From NCBI GenBank assembly GCA_036497945.1, contig DASXIN010000116.1, positions 4,445 to 68,444 on the forward strand: DNA of 64,000 nucleotides, in the 5' to 3' direction. Below, in pieces: positions 33,656 to 42,144 of the stretch; within the stretch, counting starts at the first letter, position 1, and each line of letters starts with the position of its first letter. Below the pieces are notes generated by a model. It was not told the DNA's origin, did not search any database, and saw only the letters and a list, made by a program, of their open reading frames with translations. The translations under genes were made by a program, and so were the position numbers. This stretch comes from RYN-230 sp036497945 (GTDB lineage: Bacteria > Actinomycetota > Actinomycetes > Streptosporangiales > Streptosporangiaceae).

Positions 33656-35197
33656 CTACCGCGCCTCGCGGTACTCCTTCGAGCTCGCGCTGCTGCCCAG
33701 GTCAGCCAGGTCCGGATCGGCGCGCAGCCGGGCGGTGTAGATCGAGTAGCCGTCGATCTTCCGGGCGATCACGGTGGCCGTCACGGTGACCACGATCATG
33801 GGGATGAGCAGCACGAAGCCGCCGTGGGTCAGTTCCAGGGTGAGGGCCAGCCCGGCCAGCGGGGCCTGCATCGCCGCGCCGAGCATGGCCGCCGCGCCGA
33901 CCAGTGCGTACCCGCCCGCCGGCGAGCCCGGCCAGGCCATGCTCCAGATCATCCCGGCCGCTCCGCCCAGCATGGCCCCGGTACTCAGCGTGGGCGTGAA
34001 CAGCCCGCCGGACGCGCCGCTGCCCAGGCACAGCGCGGTCACCAGCGGCTTGAGCGCGAACAGGGCCAGCAGCAGAACGAGCCCGTCCCGGCCGAGGAAC
34101 GTGTCGTGCGCCATGTCCTTGCCGTTGCCGAACAGCTGCGGGTAAGCCAGCCCGATGAGGCCCAGCACGCCGAACGCCAGCACCGGCGCGATGATGGCCG
34201 CCTTGTTCTTGGCCTGATGGTGCGACACCCAGCCGATCAGCCGGATGTAGCCGCTGGCGATCAGCCCGATCAGCGGGCCGGCGATGAGCGCCCAGACCAG
34301 CAGCGGCGCGCTGACGTGGTAGCTGGGCACGTCCAGGTAGGTGGGCCGGGCCGACAGGTAGAGCCAGCTCACCGCGGTGGCGATGGCCGAGCAGGCCAGC
34401 GCGGGCAGCACCACCGGCACGGTGACGCTGCCCAGCATGACCTCCGCGGTGAACAGCGCGCCGGCCAGCGGGACGTTGTACACCGCGGCCAGGCCGGCCC
34501 CGCCGCCGCAGGCCATCAGCAGCCGCCGCTGCGCCGGCGACAGCCGCGCCCAGCCGGCCAGCACGCTGGCCGACGCTCCGCCCATCAGCTTGGGCGCGTT
34601 CTCCCGGCCGATAGACGCACCCATGCCGATGACCAGTTCGGAGAGCACCGAGGTCCCGAGCGAGCGGCGGAACGACAGGTGTGCCCGGCTGCCCCACACC
34701 ACGTCGTCGAGTTCGGACTTCTCGCCCTTGGTGTAGCGGCGCAGCAGGTACCAGCCGGCCCCGCCGACCGCCCCGGCGATGAGCAGCACGGTGACCCGGC
34801 GCAGCCCGGAACTGTGCTCGACGGCCGCCTCCAGCGGCCCGCGGTGATAGCCGAAGGCCAGGTGCTGCACGGTGAACAGGATCAGCATCATCAGGTCGCC
34901 GAACAGCCCGGCGGCCACCCCGGTCAGCGCCAGCATGGCCCAGAACACCGGGCTGAGCGCCGCGTCCCCGTCGCCGGTCACGTTGGGCTGCTCGGTGGCC
35001 CCGCGCCCAGACGGCAGCCGCCGGCTGATCAGCGGCGGCGGCACCCGCACCCGCCCACCCGGCCGGGCCGGCGCCGTCTCAGTCTCGCCCGCCGGCGGGT
35101 GCAGCCCAGTCCGGCCGGCCGCCGCGCTCGGCGTAGCCGCCGGCTGGGCCAGCCCAGGTATGGCCCATCGCCGCCGTGCCGCGGCAGGCCATACCAT
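33656..35197 (-). CDS. ClC-family chloride channel/transporter
   Basis: A 513-residue membrane protein with the ClC fold. GMGASIGRENAPKLMGG corresponds to the GxGREGP anion-path motif and keeps the gating Glu, but with Asn-Ala in place of Gly. GSGASGGLFTPTLSTGAMLG is the second conserved pore motif. The N-terminal 70 residues are proline- and arginine-rich and probably cytoplasmic. ATG 35197 has gagggag in front. Whether it is a channel or a Cl-/H+ exchanger cannot be told. A 21-bp palindrome at 35257-35277 lies over its likely promoter. Confidence 0.9.
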   Translation of the reverse strand: MVWPAAARRRWAIPGLAQPAATPSAAAGRTGLHPPAGETETAPARPGGRVRVPPPLISRRLPSGRGATEQPNVTGDGDAALSPVFWAMLALTGVAAGLFGDLMMLILFTVQHLAFGYHRGPLEAAVEHSSGLRRVTVLLIAGAVGGAGWYLLRRYTKGEKSELDDVVWGSRAHLSFRRSLGTSVLSELVIGMGASIGRENAPKLMGGASASVLAGWARLSPAQRRLLMACGGGAGLAAVYNVPLAGALFTAEVMLGSVTVPVVLPALACSAIATAVSWLYLSARPTYLDVPSYHVSAPLLVWALIAGPLIGLIASGYIRLIGWVSHHQAKNKAAIIAPVLAFGVLGLIGLAYPQLFGNGKDMAHDTFLGRDGLVLLLALFALKPLVTALCLGSGASGGLFTPTLSTGAMLGGAAGMIWSMAWPGSPAGGYALVGAAAMLGAAMQAPLAGLALTLELTHGGFVLLIPMIVVTVTATVIARKIDGYSIYTARLRADPDLADLGSSASSKEYREAR

Positions 35198-35256
35198 CGC
35201 GCTCCCTCGCGGGTCCAAGGTCCAGAAGCAGCCAACCGGCGCTCCACCGGCGGCCA

Positions 35257-35277
35257 ATACTTCTGAAACAGAAGTAT
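35257..35277. promoter_or_regulatory. AT-rich palindrome upstream of the ClC gene, candidate operator
   Basis: ATACTTCTG (35257-35265), AAA, CAGAAGTAT (35269-35277) form a perfect dyad in an otherwise GC-rich sequence, 60 bp upstream of the ClC start. On the minus strand TATACT (35279-35274) could be a -10 box overlapping it. The layout fits repression by a TetR- or MarR-type dimer, but no regulator gene is adjacent. Confidence 0.6.
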
Positions 35278-35325
35278 ATCGCTCCCCGACCGCCTCTCCG
35301 CCGCCCGCCGAGCGCCGAATCCATC

Positions 35326-35371
35326 AGCGCGGTGAGTTGTGCCCCACCGGTGGGGCACGACTCACCGCGCT
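35326..35371. repeat. 46-bp dispersed palindrome, intact copy
   Basis: AGCGCGGTGAGTTGTGCCCC (35326-35345), ACCGGT, then GGGGCACGACTCACCGCGCT (35352-35371) pair over their full length with one mismatch. The same arm sequence occurs near 61946 (half copy) and on both sides of the IS1182 element at 61996 and 63874. The size, perfect symmetry and intergenic sites resemble REP-type elements. Confidence 0.85.
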
Positions 35372-35424
35372 ATTGCGAATCCTGGGAGCGCGACCCTTCC
35401 GCTGCGGGAGCGCACCGCATGAAT

Positions 35425-35457
35425 GCTCAGCCATGCGCTTGGCGCATGGGGCTGAGC
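35425..35457 (-). terminator. Strong hairpin after the unknown operon
   Basis: GCTCAGCCATGCGC (35425-35438) pairs with GCGCATGGGGCTGAGC (35442-35457) apart from a 2-nt bulge, with a 3-nt loop, 38 bp after the stop of the gene at 35495. No U-tract follows, as in many actinomycete terminators. Confidence 0.6.
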
Positions 35458-35494
35458 CGGGTGAATGAAATATCCGGGTGGTTCGGGAGGTGTG

Positions 35495-36370
35495 CTAGCT
35501 GGCCGGGGGGTTGCCGAGGGTCACGCGGCGGGGCGGGCCAAGGTCCAGGCCGACCGTGCTGAGCACCCAACCCTCCCCGGCCGGCTCGGCCACTAGGCAG
35601 AACCGGCCCCAGCACGTGGTCAGGCCGCGGGCCCACACGTCGGACAGCCAGCCGAACGGGAGCTGAGCCGCGATCCCGTCCCCGTCGCGGGCCAGCCGGG
35701 GCGGCTGGTCCTCCGGGATCATGGTCAGCGCCACCGGCAGGTCGCGCTGCCCGGTCCAGGACCGCAGCGCCACGGTCACCCGCCCATACAGCGCCGCGTG
35801 CAGCGCGGGCCGCGCCGCGGCCAGCGCGGCAGCATCCGCCGCAGTCGCCGCCGCATCCGCCGCAGTCGCCAGTGCCGGGTCAGCGCCGGCTGCCTCCCCG
35901 GGGCCGGGCGCGCCGCGCAGCCGCCCGGCCAAGGCGGCGATGACGGTCGCGACCAGCCGGTCCGGCAGCAGGCCACCCAGGCCGGTCAGCTCGGTCAGAT
36001 CGTCGTCCGGATCGTCCGGCGGGCCGTAGGACAGCACGGCGTAGCTGCCCCCGCTCCGGACCCGGCCGGGCGCCCGGCCAACCCAGCCCGGCCCGGACGA
36101 CGGCGGCGTCGAGGTGGCCAGCGGATCCGCCAGGCCCCGGCTGGCCAGGATCAGCACGCGCAGGTCAGCCGCATACTCGGCCCACACGGTCAGCACGTCG
36201 AGGCAGGGAAAGCCCTGGCCGGCCAGCGCGCTCAGGATCTGCTCGCCTTCCAGGTCGGTGTGGTCCAGCGCACGCAGCTGCCCGTCGGCCCAGCGCAGCC
36301 GGTGCGGCTGGCCGCCGCAGTCCAGCCGGGCCTCGGCCGCGGGCAGGCCGGCCCACCATGGCCCGGTCAC
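35495..36370 (-). CDS. Protein of unknown function, third gene of ATP-grasp operon
   Basis: A 291-residue soluble protein I do not recognise beyond similarity to uncharacterised actinomycete proteins. The N-terminal third (LRWADGQLRALDHTDLEGEQ, then PCLDVLTVWAEYAADLRVL) looks like a mixed alpha/beta domain. A run of Ala-rich repeats (ATAADAAATAADAAALAAA) sits in the middle. The C-terminal part (TTCWGRFCLVAEPAGEGWVL) is beta-rich. There is no signal peptide or membrane helix. It starts with GTG at 36370, which overlaps the stop of the previous gene (GTGA), so the two are coupled. A strong hairpin follows. Confidence 0.75.
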   Translation of the reverse strand: MTGPWWAGLPAAEARLDCGGQPHRLRWADGQLRALDHTDLEGEQILSALAGQGFPCLDVLTVWAEYAADLRVLILASRGLADPLATSTPPSSGPGWVGRAPGRVRSGGSYAVLSYGPPDDPDDDLTELTGLGGLLPDRLVATVIAALAGRLRGAPGPGEAAGADPALATAADAAATAADAAALAAARPALHAALYGRVTVALRSWTGQRDLPVALTMIPEDQPPRLARDGDGIAAQLPFGWLSDVWARGLTTCWGRFCLVAEPAGEGWVLSTVGLDLGPPRRVTLGNPPAS

Positions 36371-37704
36371 TGGGCCGCCGCCCAGGACAGCGGGACCCGG
36401 ATGACGGCCCGTTGCGTCAGCGTGGTCGGCATGATGTCCAGCCGGGTGGCCGCCGGGTCCAGCGCGGGCCAGAACTCGATCTGGCCGCCGGCCCGGTCCG
36501 GCGCGGAATGCCAGTCGCTGGGCTGGCCCAGGTAGTACCCGCCCCGGTCGTCCGCGGCCCACCAGATCAGCATCGGCTTGTCGACCATGGTCAGGCCCGC
36601 GTGCCAGTGCGGCAGGCCGGGGCTGACCTCCACGTCGGCGGTGAGTTCCTCCGCGGTGGACCGCACCGCCAGCAGCGCCACGGTCATCCGGTCGAACGTC
36701 GGGGTGACCGCGCCCACCATGACCCGGCCGGCTGGACCGCCGCCGCCGCGGCTGCCGCCCGCCAGCAGCGACCGCCATGGTTCGGGCAGCCGCCGGCGCC
36801 CGCCCGAACCATGGCGGTCGCCCCAGGAGTGCTGCCGCGCCACGGCCCGCGCCTCGGCGATGGCCGGGTCGTCGGCGGCCAGCGCACCCGCCGCGACCAG
36901 CGCGTCGATCGTGGTGTCCAGCGGCGCGTCCTCGTGCGCCTGGAGCAGCATGGCCAGCCTGGCTTGCAGGTAGCGCCGTCCCGGGTGCTGCTCGGCCACC
37001 GGCTCGACCCACACCTCGATCCCGGCAGCCGGTTCATCCACCAGCTCGATGCGCTGGCCGAGCACCTCGATCCACCCGGTGTCCCGGGCCAGCCCGGGGC
37101 GGGCCTCGAACTCGCCGGTCCACTCGGTGTCGCTGCCGCCGCCGGAGAATCCGGCCGTCACCGACGTCCCGCGGTCGTCGGTAAGGGTGAGCTGCCCGGG
37201 CACTCCGACGCTTATCGGGTACGCAGCCGGCTGGGGCGGAGTGATCCCGCGGCCGAGTGCGGCCGGGTTGATCCGGCCGAACCGGCCGCCCAGGGCGGCC
37301 GAAGGGCGCATGGTCACGTACAGCACGGTTGCGTCCGCGCTGAGCACCACGTAGTCGACCAGCAGGTGTCCCCACGGCTGCTCGATCAGCTGGCCGCAGC
37401 TCAGCGCGCGGAACCGGCCCGGTTCGCCCGGCGCGGCACCGCCCGGCCCGGCCGCGGTCAGGTGCCTGATCATCCGCCGGTGGTACCGGATGTACGGGTC
37501 CTCCCCGGACCGGGCGGACTGCGCCAGGTAGTAGTCGTCCACGATCGCCTGCGCGGTGGCGGCCGCCAGCGCCCCCACCGCTACCAGCGCGTGCGCCGCC
37601 GCATCCAGCGGAGATTCCCAGGACCCACCGTCGTCGCCGCGGCGGTCAATGATCATCCGTTCCCCGGCCAGCCGCAGATGCAGTTCCGCGTCGAACTCGG
37701 CCAC
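36367..37704 (-). CDS. Protein of unknown function, second gene of ATP-grasp operon
   Basis: A 445-residue protein without recognised domains. Two similar helical segments, LDAAAHALVAVGALAAATAQ near residue 33 and TTIDALVAAGALAADDPAIA near 263, suggest an internal duplication. The first is followed by a beta-rich region with DTGWIEVLGQRIEL, and the C-terminal region is also beta-rich (PHWHAGLTMVDKPMLIWWAA). No signal peptide or transmembrane segment is visible. GTG 37704 lies 21 bp after the ATP-grasp gene. The 3' end overlaps the next gene by 4 bp. A perfect 20-bp stem lies within the coding sequence at 36768-36821. Confidence 0.75.
   Translation of the reverse strand: MAEFDAELHLRLAGERMIIDRRGDDGGSWESPLDAAAHALVAVGALAAATAQAIVDDYYLAQSARSGEDPYIRYHRRMIRHLTAAGPGGAAPGEPGRFRALSCGQLIEQPWGHLLVDYVVLSADATVLYVTMRPSAALGGRFGRINPAALGRGITPPQPAAYPISVGVPGQLTLTDDRGTSVTAGFSGGGSDTEWTGEFEARPGLARDTGWIEVLGQRIELVDEPAAGIEVWVEPVAEQHPGRRYLQARLAMLLQAHEDAPLDTTIDALVAAGALAADDPAIAEARAVARQHSWGDRHGSGGRRRLPEPWRSLLAGGSRGGGGPAGRVMVGAVTPTFDRMTVALLAVRSTAEELTADVEVSPGLPHWHAGLTMVDKPMLIWWAADDRGGYYLGQPSDWHSAPDRAGGQIEFWPALDPAATRLDIMPTTLTQRAVIRVPLSWAAAQ
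36768..36821. repeat. Perfect 20-bp inverted repeat inside a coding region
   Basis: GCGACCGCCATGGTTCGGGC (36768-36787) is the exact reverse complement of 36802-36821, with a 14-bp loop. It encodes the WGDRHGSGG and LPEPWRS parts of the unknown protein. Such a stem is unusual in a coding region. Confidence 0.8.
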
Positions 37705-37725
37705 GGTGTCATGCTCCCACGTGGA

Positions 37726-38943
37726 TCAAGGCTGGCTGTCCATTAGCTGACGCCAGCCCTCCGGGCTGATCGAGTAGTTCCGCACGCTGCCGCCGACGAA
37801 CCACTGCCAGGCGGCCGGCTGGACCAGGGTGGCCACCGCGGCCATGGCGATCGGGATACTGGCCAGCGGGTCCCCGGCTAGCGGGGTCAGCTCCTCGGTG
37901 CTGTCCCGGTAGGCGCCGGCCCTCCCGGCGGCGGCCAGCAGCTCGGCGGCGACCGGCCCGCGCCGTCCGGTGCGCTGCGCCGCGCCCAGGACGGCCAGCA
38001 GCAGCTGATGGGTCAGCACGCCGGCGCGGCCCGCGGGCTGCGCCGGCGGCGTGCCACCAAGAGCCAGTTCGAGCAGCGGGCCGACCAGGTCGACCCCGGC
38101 CCGCCGGGCGTTGGCCGGCTCGACCAGCCGCGGGTTGACGTCGATGTAGCGCAGCCCCTGATCGGTCATGATGCCGTCGAAGGACAGCGCGCCGTGCCAG
38201 CCGAGGTGACGGCCGAGCCGGGCCAGATCCTCACGGGCTGCGGGCAGGTCGACGCTGCGCTTGTGGCTCGCCCCGCCGCCTGCTCCCTCACGCACCCGCA
38301 GCGTGGCGTGGCAGGCGACCAGCTCACCGGCGGCGAACACGCCCTGCACCATGACCAGCGGCCCGGCCGCTGGCACCTGGGCCAGCAGGCCGCCGAGGCG
38401 GAAACTGCCCGCCGCGGCCGACACGGCCCGGGCCGCCTCGGCCCGGTCGCTGACCCGGTGCACGCCGGTGGTCGCGGTGCCGATCGGCAGCTTGAGGAAC
38501 ACCGGGAACCGGTCCCACGCGGCCGCTTCCTCCGGGGTGCGCAGCACGGCGCTCTCCGGCTGCGCCAGCCCGGCCGCGGCCAGCGTGCCGGCCGCGGAAA
38601 TCTTGTCCTGCACCTGAGCCAGCGCCGCGAACGACGGCACCACGGTGCGCACCCCGGCCGCGCGCAGCAGGTCGGCCCGGGCGGCCAGCACGGCCACCTG
38701 CTCGTGGGTGGGCAGCAGCACGTCGATGCCCGCACGCCGGTACACCCGCAGCGCGGCCGCCAGCCAGGGCAGCGGCCCAGCGCTGTACGGCGGGACCCGC
38801 CACACCCGGCGCACCCGGCGGGTGAACCGGGTCAGGCAGATCGGGTCCGGGGACAGCACGTGCACGACATGACCGCCGTCGGCGAGCTGGGTTGCGGTCT
38901 GGCGGGCGGTAAGGCCGGACCCATCGCTCAGGAGTACGCGCAT
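37726..38943 (-). CDS. ATP-grasp family ligase
   Basis: A 405-residue ATP-grasp protein. The N-terminal pre-ATP domain starts LLSDGSGLTARQTATQLADG and includes DVLLPTHEQVAVLAA. The ATP-binding part has FPVFLKLPIGTATTGVHRVS. The metal-binding end is GLRYIDVNPRLVEPANARRA, with Asn-x-Arg in the expected place. These enzymes join a carboxylate to an amine or thiol through an acyl phosphate. It leads a three-gene operon with two unknown proteins 21 bp and -4 bp apart. The C-terminal WFVGGSVRNYSISPEGWRQL looks like a separate extension. The substrate is unknown. Confidence 0.82.
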   Translation of the reverse strand: MRVLLSDGSGLTARQTATQLADGGHVVHVLSPDPICLTRFTRRVRRVWRVPPYSAGPLPWLAAALRVYRRAGIDVLLPTHEQVAVLAARADLLRAAGVRTVVPSFAALAQVQDKISAAGTLAAAGLAQPESAVLRTPEEAAAWDRFPVFLKLPIGTATTGVHRVSDRAEAARAVSAAAGSFRLGGLLAQVPAAGPLVMVQGVFAAGELVACHATLRVREGAGGGASHKRSVDLPAAREDLARLGRHLGWHGALSFDGIMTDQGLRYIDVNPRLVEPANARRAGVDLVGPLLELALGGTPPAQPAGRAGVLTHQLLLAVLGAAQRTGRRGPVAAELLAAAGRAGAYRDSTEELTPLAGDPLASIPIAMAAVATLVQPAAWQWFVGGSVRNYSISPEGWRQLMDSQP

Positions 38944-39032
38944 GGCCGTCGCGGGCGATCGTACCGGGGCCGCGTGCTCCTGGTGGCCCGTGCTACTAGT
39001 GGACGGGTGCCGACAGGGAACAGGAGTCAGTC

Positions 39033-39818
39033 ATGGAGCTAGGCCTGCGCGGCCAGCGCGCTCTGATCACCGGGGGCAGCCGGGGCATCGGCTTCGCGAT
39101 CGCCGAGGCGCTGGCCGCCGAGGGGGCGGCGGTCGGCCTGGTCGCCCGGGACGAAGCAGGCCTGGCCGACGCGGCGGGCCGGCTGGCCGGCCGTGGCGTG
39201 CCGGTCGCCACCGCCGCGGCTGACGTGATGGATCCGGCCGCGGTGCAGCGCGCGGTGGACGGCATCGCGGCGCAGCTCGGCGGCCTGGACCATCTGGTGG
39301 CCAACGCCGGCGGCACGGTGGGCGCCGGCAACCTGAAGAGCGCCGGGCCGGGTGAGTTCACCGCGACGTTCGCGCTGAACGCCGGGCACGCCGCGGAACT
39401 GATCCGGGCCGGGCTCGGCCACCTGCGGGCCGCGGGCGGCGGCGCAGTGGTGATCATCTCGTCGATCACCGGCCTGCGCCCGGCGCCGCGCACCGCGTAC
39501 GCCACGGCCAAGGCGGCCGAGATCCAGCTGGCCGCGACGGCCGCGCAGGAACTGGCGCCGGACAACATCCGGGTCAATGCGGTCAGCCCCGGATCGATCA
39601 TGTTCCCCGACGGCGGCTGGGACTTGTTCCGCCGGGCTAACCCCGAGGCGTTCGCCGCGTTCCTGGCCACCCAGTTCCCGTTCGGCCGGTTGGGCCAGCT
39701 GGCCGAAGTGGCCGACGTGGTGACGTTCCTGCTGTCCGCCCGGGCGTCCTGGGTCACCGGCAGCAATATCGTCGTGGACGGCGGGCAGCGCTACCCGAGC
39801 GCCCGCCGGTTCAGCTGA
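39033..39818 (+). CDS. SDR-family oxidoreductase
   Basis: A 261-residue classical SDR. TGGSRGIG is at residues 13-20, Ser143/Ser144, Tyr156 and Lys160 (YATAK) are the catalytic residues, and NAGG is at 91-94. The segment DNIRVNAVSPGSIMFPDGGW, with a long substrate-loop insertion, is typical of a 3-oxoacyl-ACP reductase-like subgroup of actinomycetes. ATG 39033 follows gggaacaggag. It is divergent from the ATP-grasp gene across 89 bp. Confidence 0.88.
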   Translation: MELGLRGQRALITGGSRGIGFAIAEALAAEGAAVGLVARDEAGLADAAGRLAGRGVPVATAAADVMDPAAVQRAVDGIAAQLGGLDHLVANAGGTVGAGNLKSAGPGEFTATFALNAGHAAELIRAGLGHLRAAGGGAVVIISSITGLRPAPRTAYATAKAAEIQLAATAAQELAPDNIRVNAVSPGSIMFPDGGWDLFRRANPEAFAAFLATQFPFGRLGQLAEVADVVTFLLSARASWVTGSNIVVDGGQRYPSARRFS

Positions 39819-39855
39819 CCAAGGAGCAGATACAGATGACGGACCAGGTGCTGGC

Positions 39856-40713
39856 CTAGCTGATGGCCGGACCGTCGCCGGTGCCGCGCTGCCCGGGCCG
39901 GGCCGGCACGATGATCGTCGCGGCCGGTCCGGCGGCCGTCCCGGCCGCGACGCCGTCGGGCAGGCCGAGCACCTGGCAGCGGCGCAGCCCGTGCCGCACC
40001 CACAGCGCGGCGGTCCACGCGCACAGCAGCGCGTCGATCAGGTCCTCGCGGTGCTTGTAGGCGGCGTCGCCGAGCGGCGATGGCTGTGCGGCCAGCTGCC
40101 GGGTGACCGGGCAGGAATCCAGCCGCAGCGGCGGGTCGGCGGTGGCCAGCTGGCCCAGCCGGCGGATCAGCTCGTCGCAGTTGGCCGCCCGCTCGCGGCG
40201 CCACTCGGCCACCGGCACCCGCCGTGGCTGGCGCTTGTACCGCGGCCGTTCCCGGTCGTAGCCGAGTTCCGCCGCGCCGACCAGCGTGCAGTGCGGGTAA
40301 GTCTCCGAGACGGTCCGGCCGCCGGCCGGCGGCCCGGCGCTGCCGTCGGAGTACCGCCAGCCGGCCTGCTCGGCCAGGCTGAGCAGCCGCACCCCGGCCA
40401 GCCGCGGCGAGCGGAGATTGGTGCTGTTCGCGCTGACCTTCCAGGCGCCATAGCGCTGGCCGACCTGGGTCTCGCAACGCCGCTGGCCGACCGGGTTGCG
40501 CACCACCAGCGACGCGTCCACGAACATCACCGCGGCCTGGCCCGCCGCGGCGGCCTCGGCCCAGGCCAGGGTGTCCGGCACGCCACGGGTCCAGCCCGCG
40601 TCCAGGATCCGGCCCGCCGGGTCGAGCACCGCCACCCCGGTCTCGTTGGCCGGCCGATCATCGCGGCCTTCCCGCCAGGCCAGGTCCACGCCGAGGAACC
40701 GGGTCACTGCCAC
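39856..40713 (-). CDS. DUF429-family protein (RNase H-like fold, predicted)
   Basis: A 285-residue protein of the DUF429 family. FLGVDLAWREG opens an RNase H-like core with an acidic residue in the first strand, VMFVDASLVVRN is the second strand, and EDLIDALLCAWTAALWVRHG gives the closing acidic cluster. The family is predicted to be nuclease-like, but function is not established. GTG 40713 is the start. It is divergent from the pyridoxamine-oxidase-like gene across 50 bp. Confidence 0.82.
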   Translation of the reverse strand: MAVTRFLGVDLAWREGRDDRPANETGVAVLDPAGRILDAGWTRGVPDTLAWAEAAAAGQAAVMFVDASLVVRNPVGQRRCETQVGQRYGAWKVSANSTNLRSPRLAGVRLLSLAEQAGWRYSDGSAGPPAGGRTVSETYPHCTLVGAAELGYDRERPRYKRQPRRVPVAEWRRERAANCDELIRRLGQLATADPPLRLDSCPVTRQLAAQPSPLGDAAYKHREDLIDALLCAWTAALWVRHGLRRCQVLGLPDGVAAGTAAGPAATIIVPARPGQRGTGDGPAIS

Positions 40714-40763
40714 CCGGTCAGTCTTACCGATGAGCCGAGGTGTTCCGGGCCGTCGACACAGTC

Positions 40764-41294
40764 ATGGAAGCAACCAACCTGGCCGACCTGTATCACTCGC
40801 CGCTGCTCGACTGGTCCCGGATCGAGACCCGGCTCAACACGGGCCTGAGCCAGGCCCCGGGTACCGGCGGTCCGGACCGGCACACCTGCTGGCTGGCCAC
40901 GATCAACCCAGACGGAAGCCCGCACGTCACCGGCATCGGCGCGCTGTGGGCCGACGGCTCCTTCTGGTTCGAGACCGGGCAGCACACCCGCAAGGGCCGG
41001 AACCTGGCCCGTGACCCGCGCTGCACGCTGAGCGTCGCCACCCAGGAGTTCGATCTCGTCGTGGCCGGCCAGGCCACCCTGGTCACCGACCCGGCCACCG
41101 TAGCCGACCTGGCCGCGCGCTGGGCGGCGGAAGGCTGGCCCGCCCGGGTCGACGACACGGCCGTGGCGCTCACCGCCGAGTTCAGCGCGCCCTCCGCCGG
41201 GCCGCCGCCGTGGCACGTGTACCGCCTCGCCCCGCGCACGGCGACGGCACTGGGCACCGTCGAGCCCGGCGGCGCGACGCGGTGGCGGTTTTAG
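40764..41294 (+). CDS. Pyridoxamine 5'-phosphate oxidase-like (PPOX) protein
   Basis: A 176-residue split-barrel flavin-binding protein. TCWLATINPDGSPHVTGIGA and GSFWFETGQHTRKGRNLARD are the FMN- or F420-binding parts typical of PPOX-class proteins, and DPRCTLSVATQEFDLVVAG follows. Family members bind FMN, F420 or heme and act in redox detoxification. ATG 40764 is preferred; an in-frame GTG at 40740 adds eight residues. It is 27 bp before a GNAT gene on the same strand. Confidence 0.82.
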   Translation: MEATNLADLYHSPLLDWSRIETRLNTGLSQAPGTGGPDRHTCWLATINPDGSPHVTGIGALWADGSFWFETGQHTRKGRNLARDPRCTLSVATQEFDLVVAGQATLVTDPATVADLAARWAAEGWPARVDDTAVALTAEFSAPSAGPPPWHVYRLAPRTATALGTVEPGGATRWRF

Positions 41295-41321
41295 CCTGGC
41301 CGGTAGCACTAGGCTGGCCGG

Positions 41322-41876
41322 GTGGGCCGCCGGTTCGACACCATCCGCACCGAGCGGCTGGTGCTGCGGCGCTGGCGGGACGCGGACCGGGCACCGTTCG
41401 CCGCGCTGAACGCCGACCCCGAGGTCATGCGGTACTTCCCGGCCACCCTGGACCGGGTGGCCAGCGACTCCCTGGTGAACATCATCGAGGCCCGCTTCGA
41501 CCACCAGGGGTTCGGGCTGTGGGCCCTGGAGCTGGCCAGCACCGCCGAGTTCATCGGGTTCACCGGGCTGAACCCGATGCCCAGCGACGTGCCCGGGGCC
41601 GGTGGCATGGAGGTCGGCTGGCGGCTGGCCCGGGCGGCCTGGAACCAGGGGTACGCCACCGAGGCGGCCACGGCGGCGGTACAGGTCGCCTTCACCGGGG
41701 CCGGCCTGCCCGAACTGTGGTCGATGACGGCCGTGCTCAACGAGCCGTCGCAGGCTGTGATGCGGCGGATCGGCATGACCCGGTACGGCTACTTCGAGCA
41801 TCCCCGGATCGAGCCTGGCCACCCGCTCCGCCGGCACGTCGTCTACCGGCTGCCAAGCCCCGCCGTGCTTGATTAG
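41322..41876 (+). CDS. GNAT-family N-acetyltransferase
   Basis: A 184-residue GCN5-related acetyltransferase of the RimJ/RimL type. TERLVLRRWRDADRAPFAAL starts the fold, MEVGWRLARAAWNQGYATEA carries the acetyl-CoA pyrophosphate loop, and LNEPSQAVMRRIGMTRYG closes it. It starts with GTG at 41322, 27 bp after the PPOX gene. The acceptor could be a protein N-terminus, a drug or a small amine. Confidence 0.85.
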   Translation: MGRRFDTIRTERLVLRRWRDADRAPFAALNADPEVMRYFPATLDRVASDSLVNIIEARFDHQGFGLWALELASTAEFIGFTGLNPMPSDVPGAGGMEVGWRLARAAWNQGYATEAATAAVQVAFTGAGLPELWSMTAVLNEPSQAVMRRIGMTRYGYFEHPRIEPGHPLRRHVVYRLPSPAVLD

Positions 41877-41887
41877 CTGGGCAGCGC

Positions 41888-42052
41888 TCAGCGATGGTGG
41901 CCGCGGTGGGCCGGCAGCACCGCCCCGATCAGCCAGAGCACCGGGAAGATGAAGCCGATCAGGCCGAGGATCCAGTGCCCCTTGCGGAATGTCAGCACGG
42001 CAACGGTGCACAGCAGCACCAGGTAGATGACCGACAGCAGGATCCAGCCCAT
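41888..42052 (-). CDS. Small membrane protein, 54 residues
   Basis: A 54-residue protein with two hydrophobic helices, MGWILLSVIYLVLLCTVAVL and WILGLIGFIFPVLWLIGAV, and a basic His-rich tail. It resembles superinfection-immunity-like and other small hydrophobic actinomycete proteins. ATG 42052 is followed immediately by the hydrophobic stretch and preceded by gaaagagag. Function unknown. Confidence 0.7.
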   Translation of the reverse strand: MGWILLSVIYLVLLCTVAVLTFRKGHWILGLIGFIFPVLWLIGAVLPAHRGHHR

Positions 42053-42144
42053 TGCGTTCAGCTCTCTTTCCCTCGGGCCTTCGGCCCCCACCACCAGTGT
42101 CGGCCCACCGCACCTGCCGGGGCTCACCCGCAACGGATGAAATG

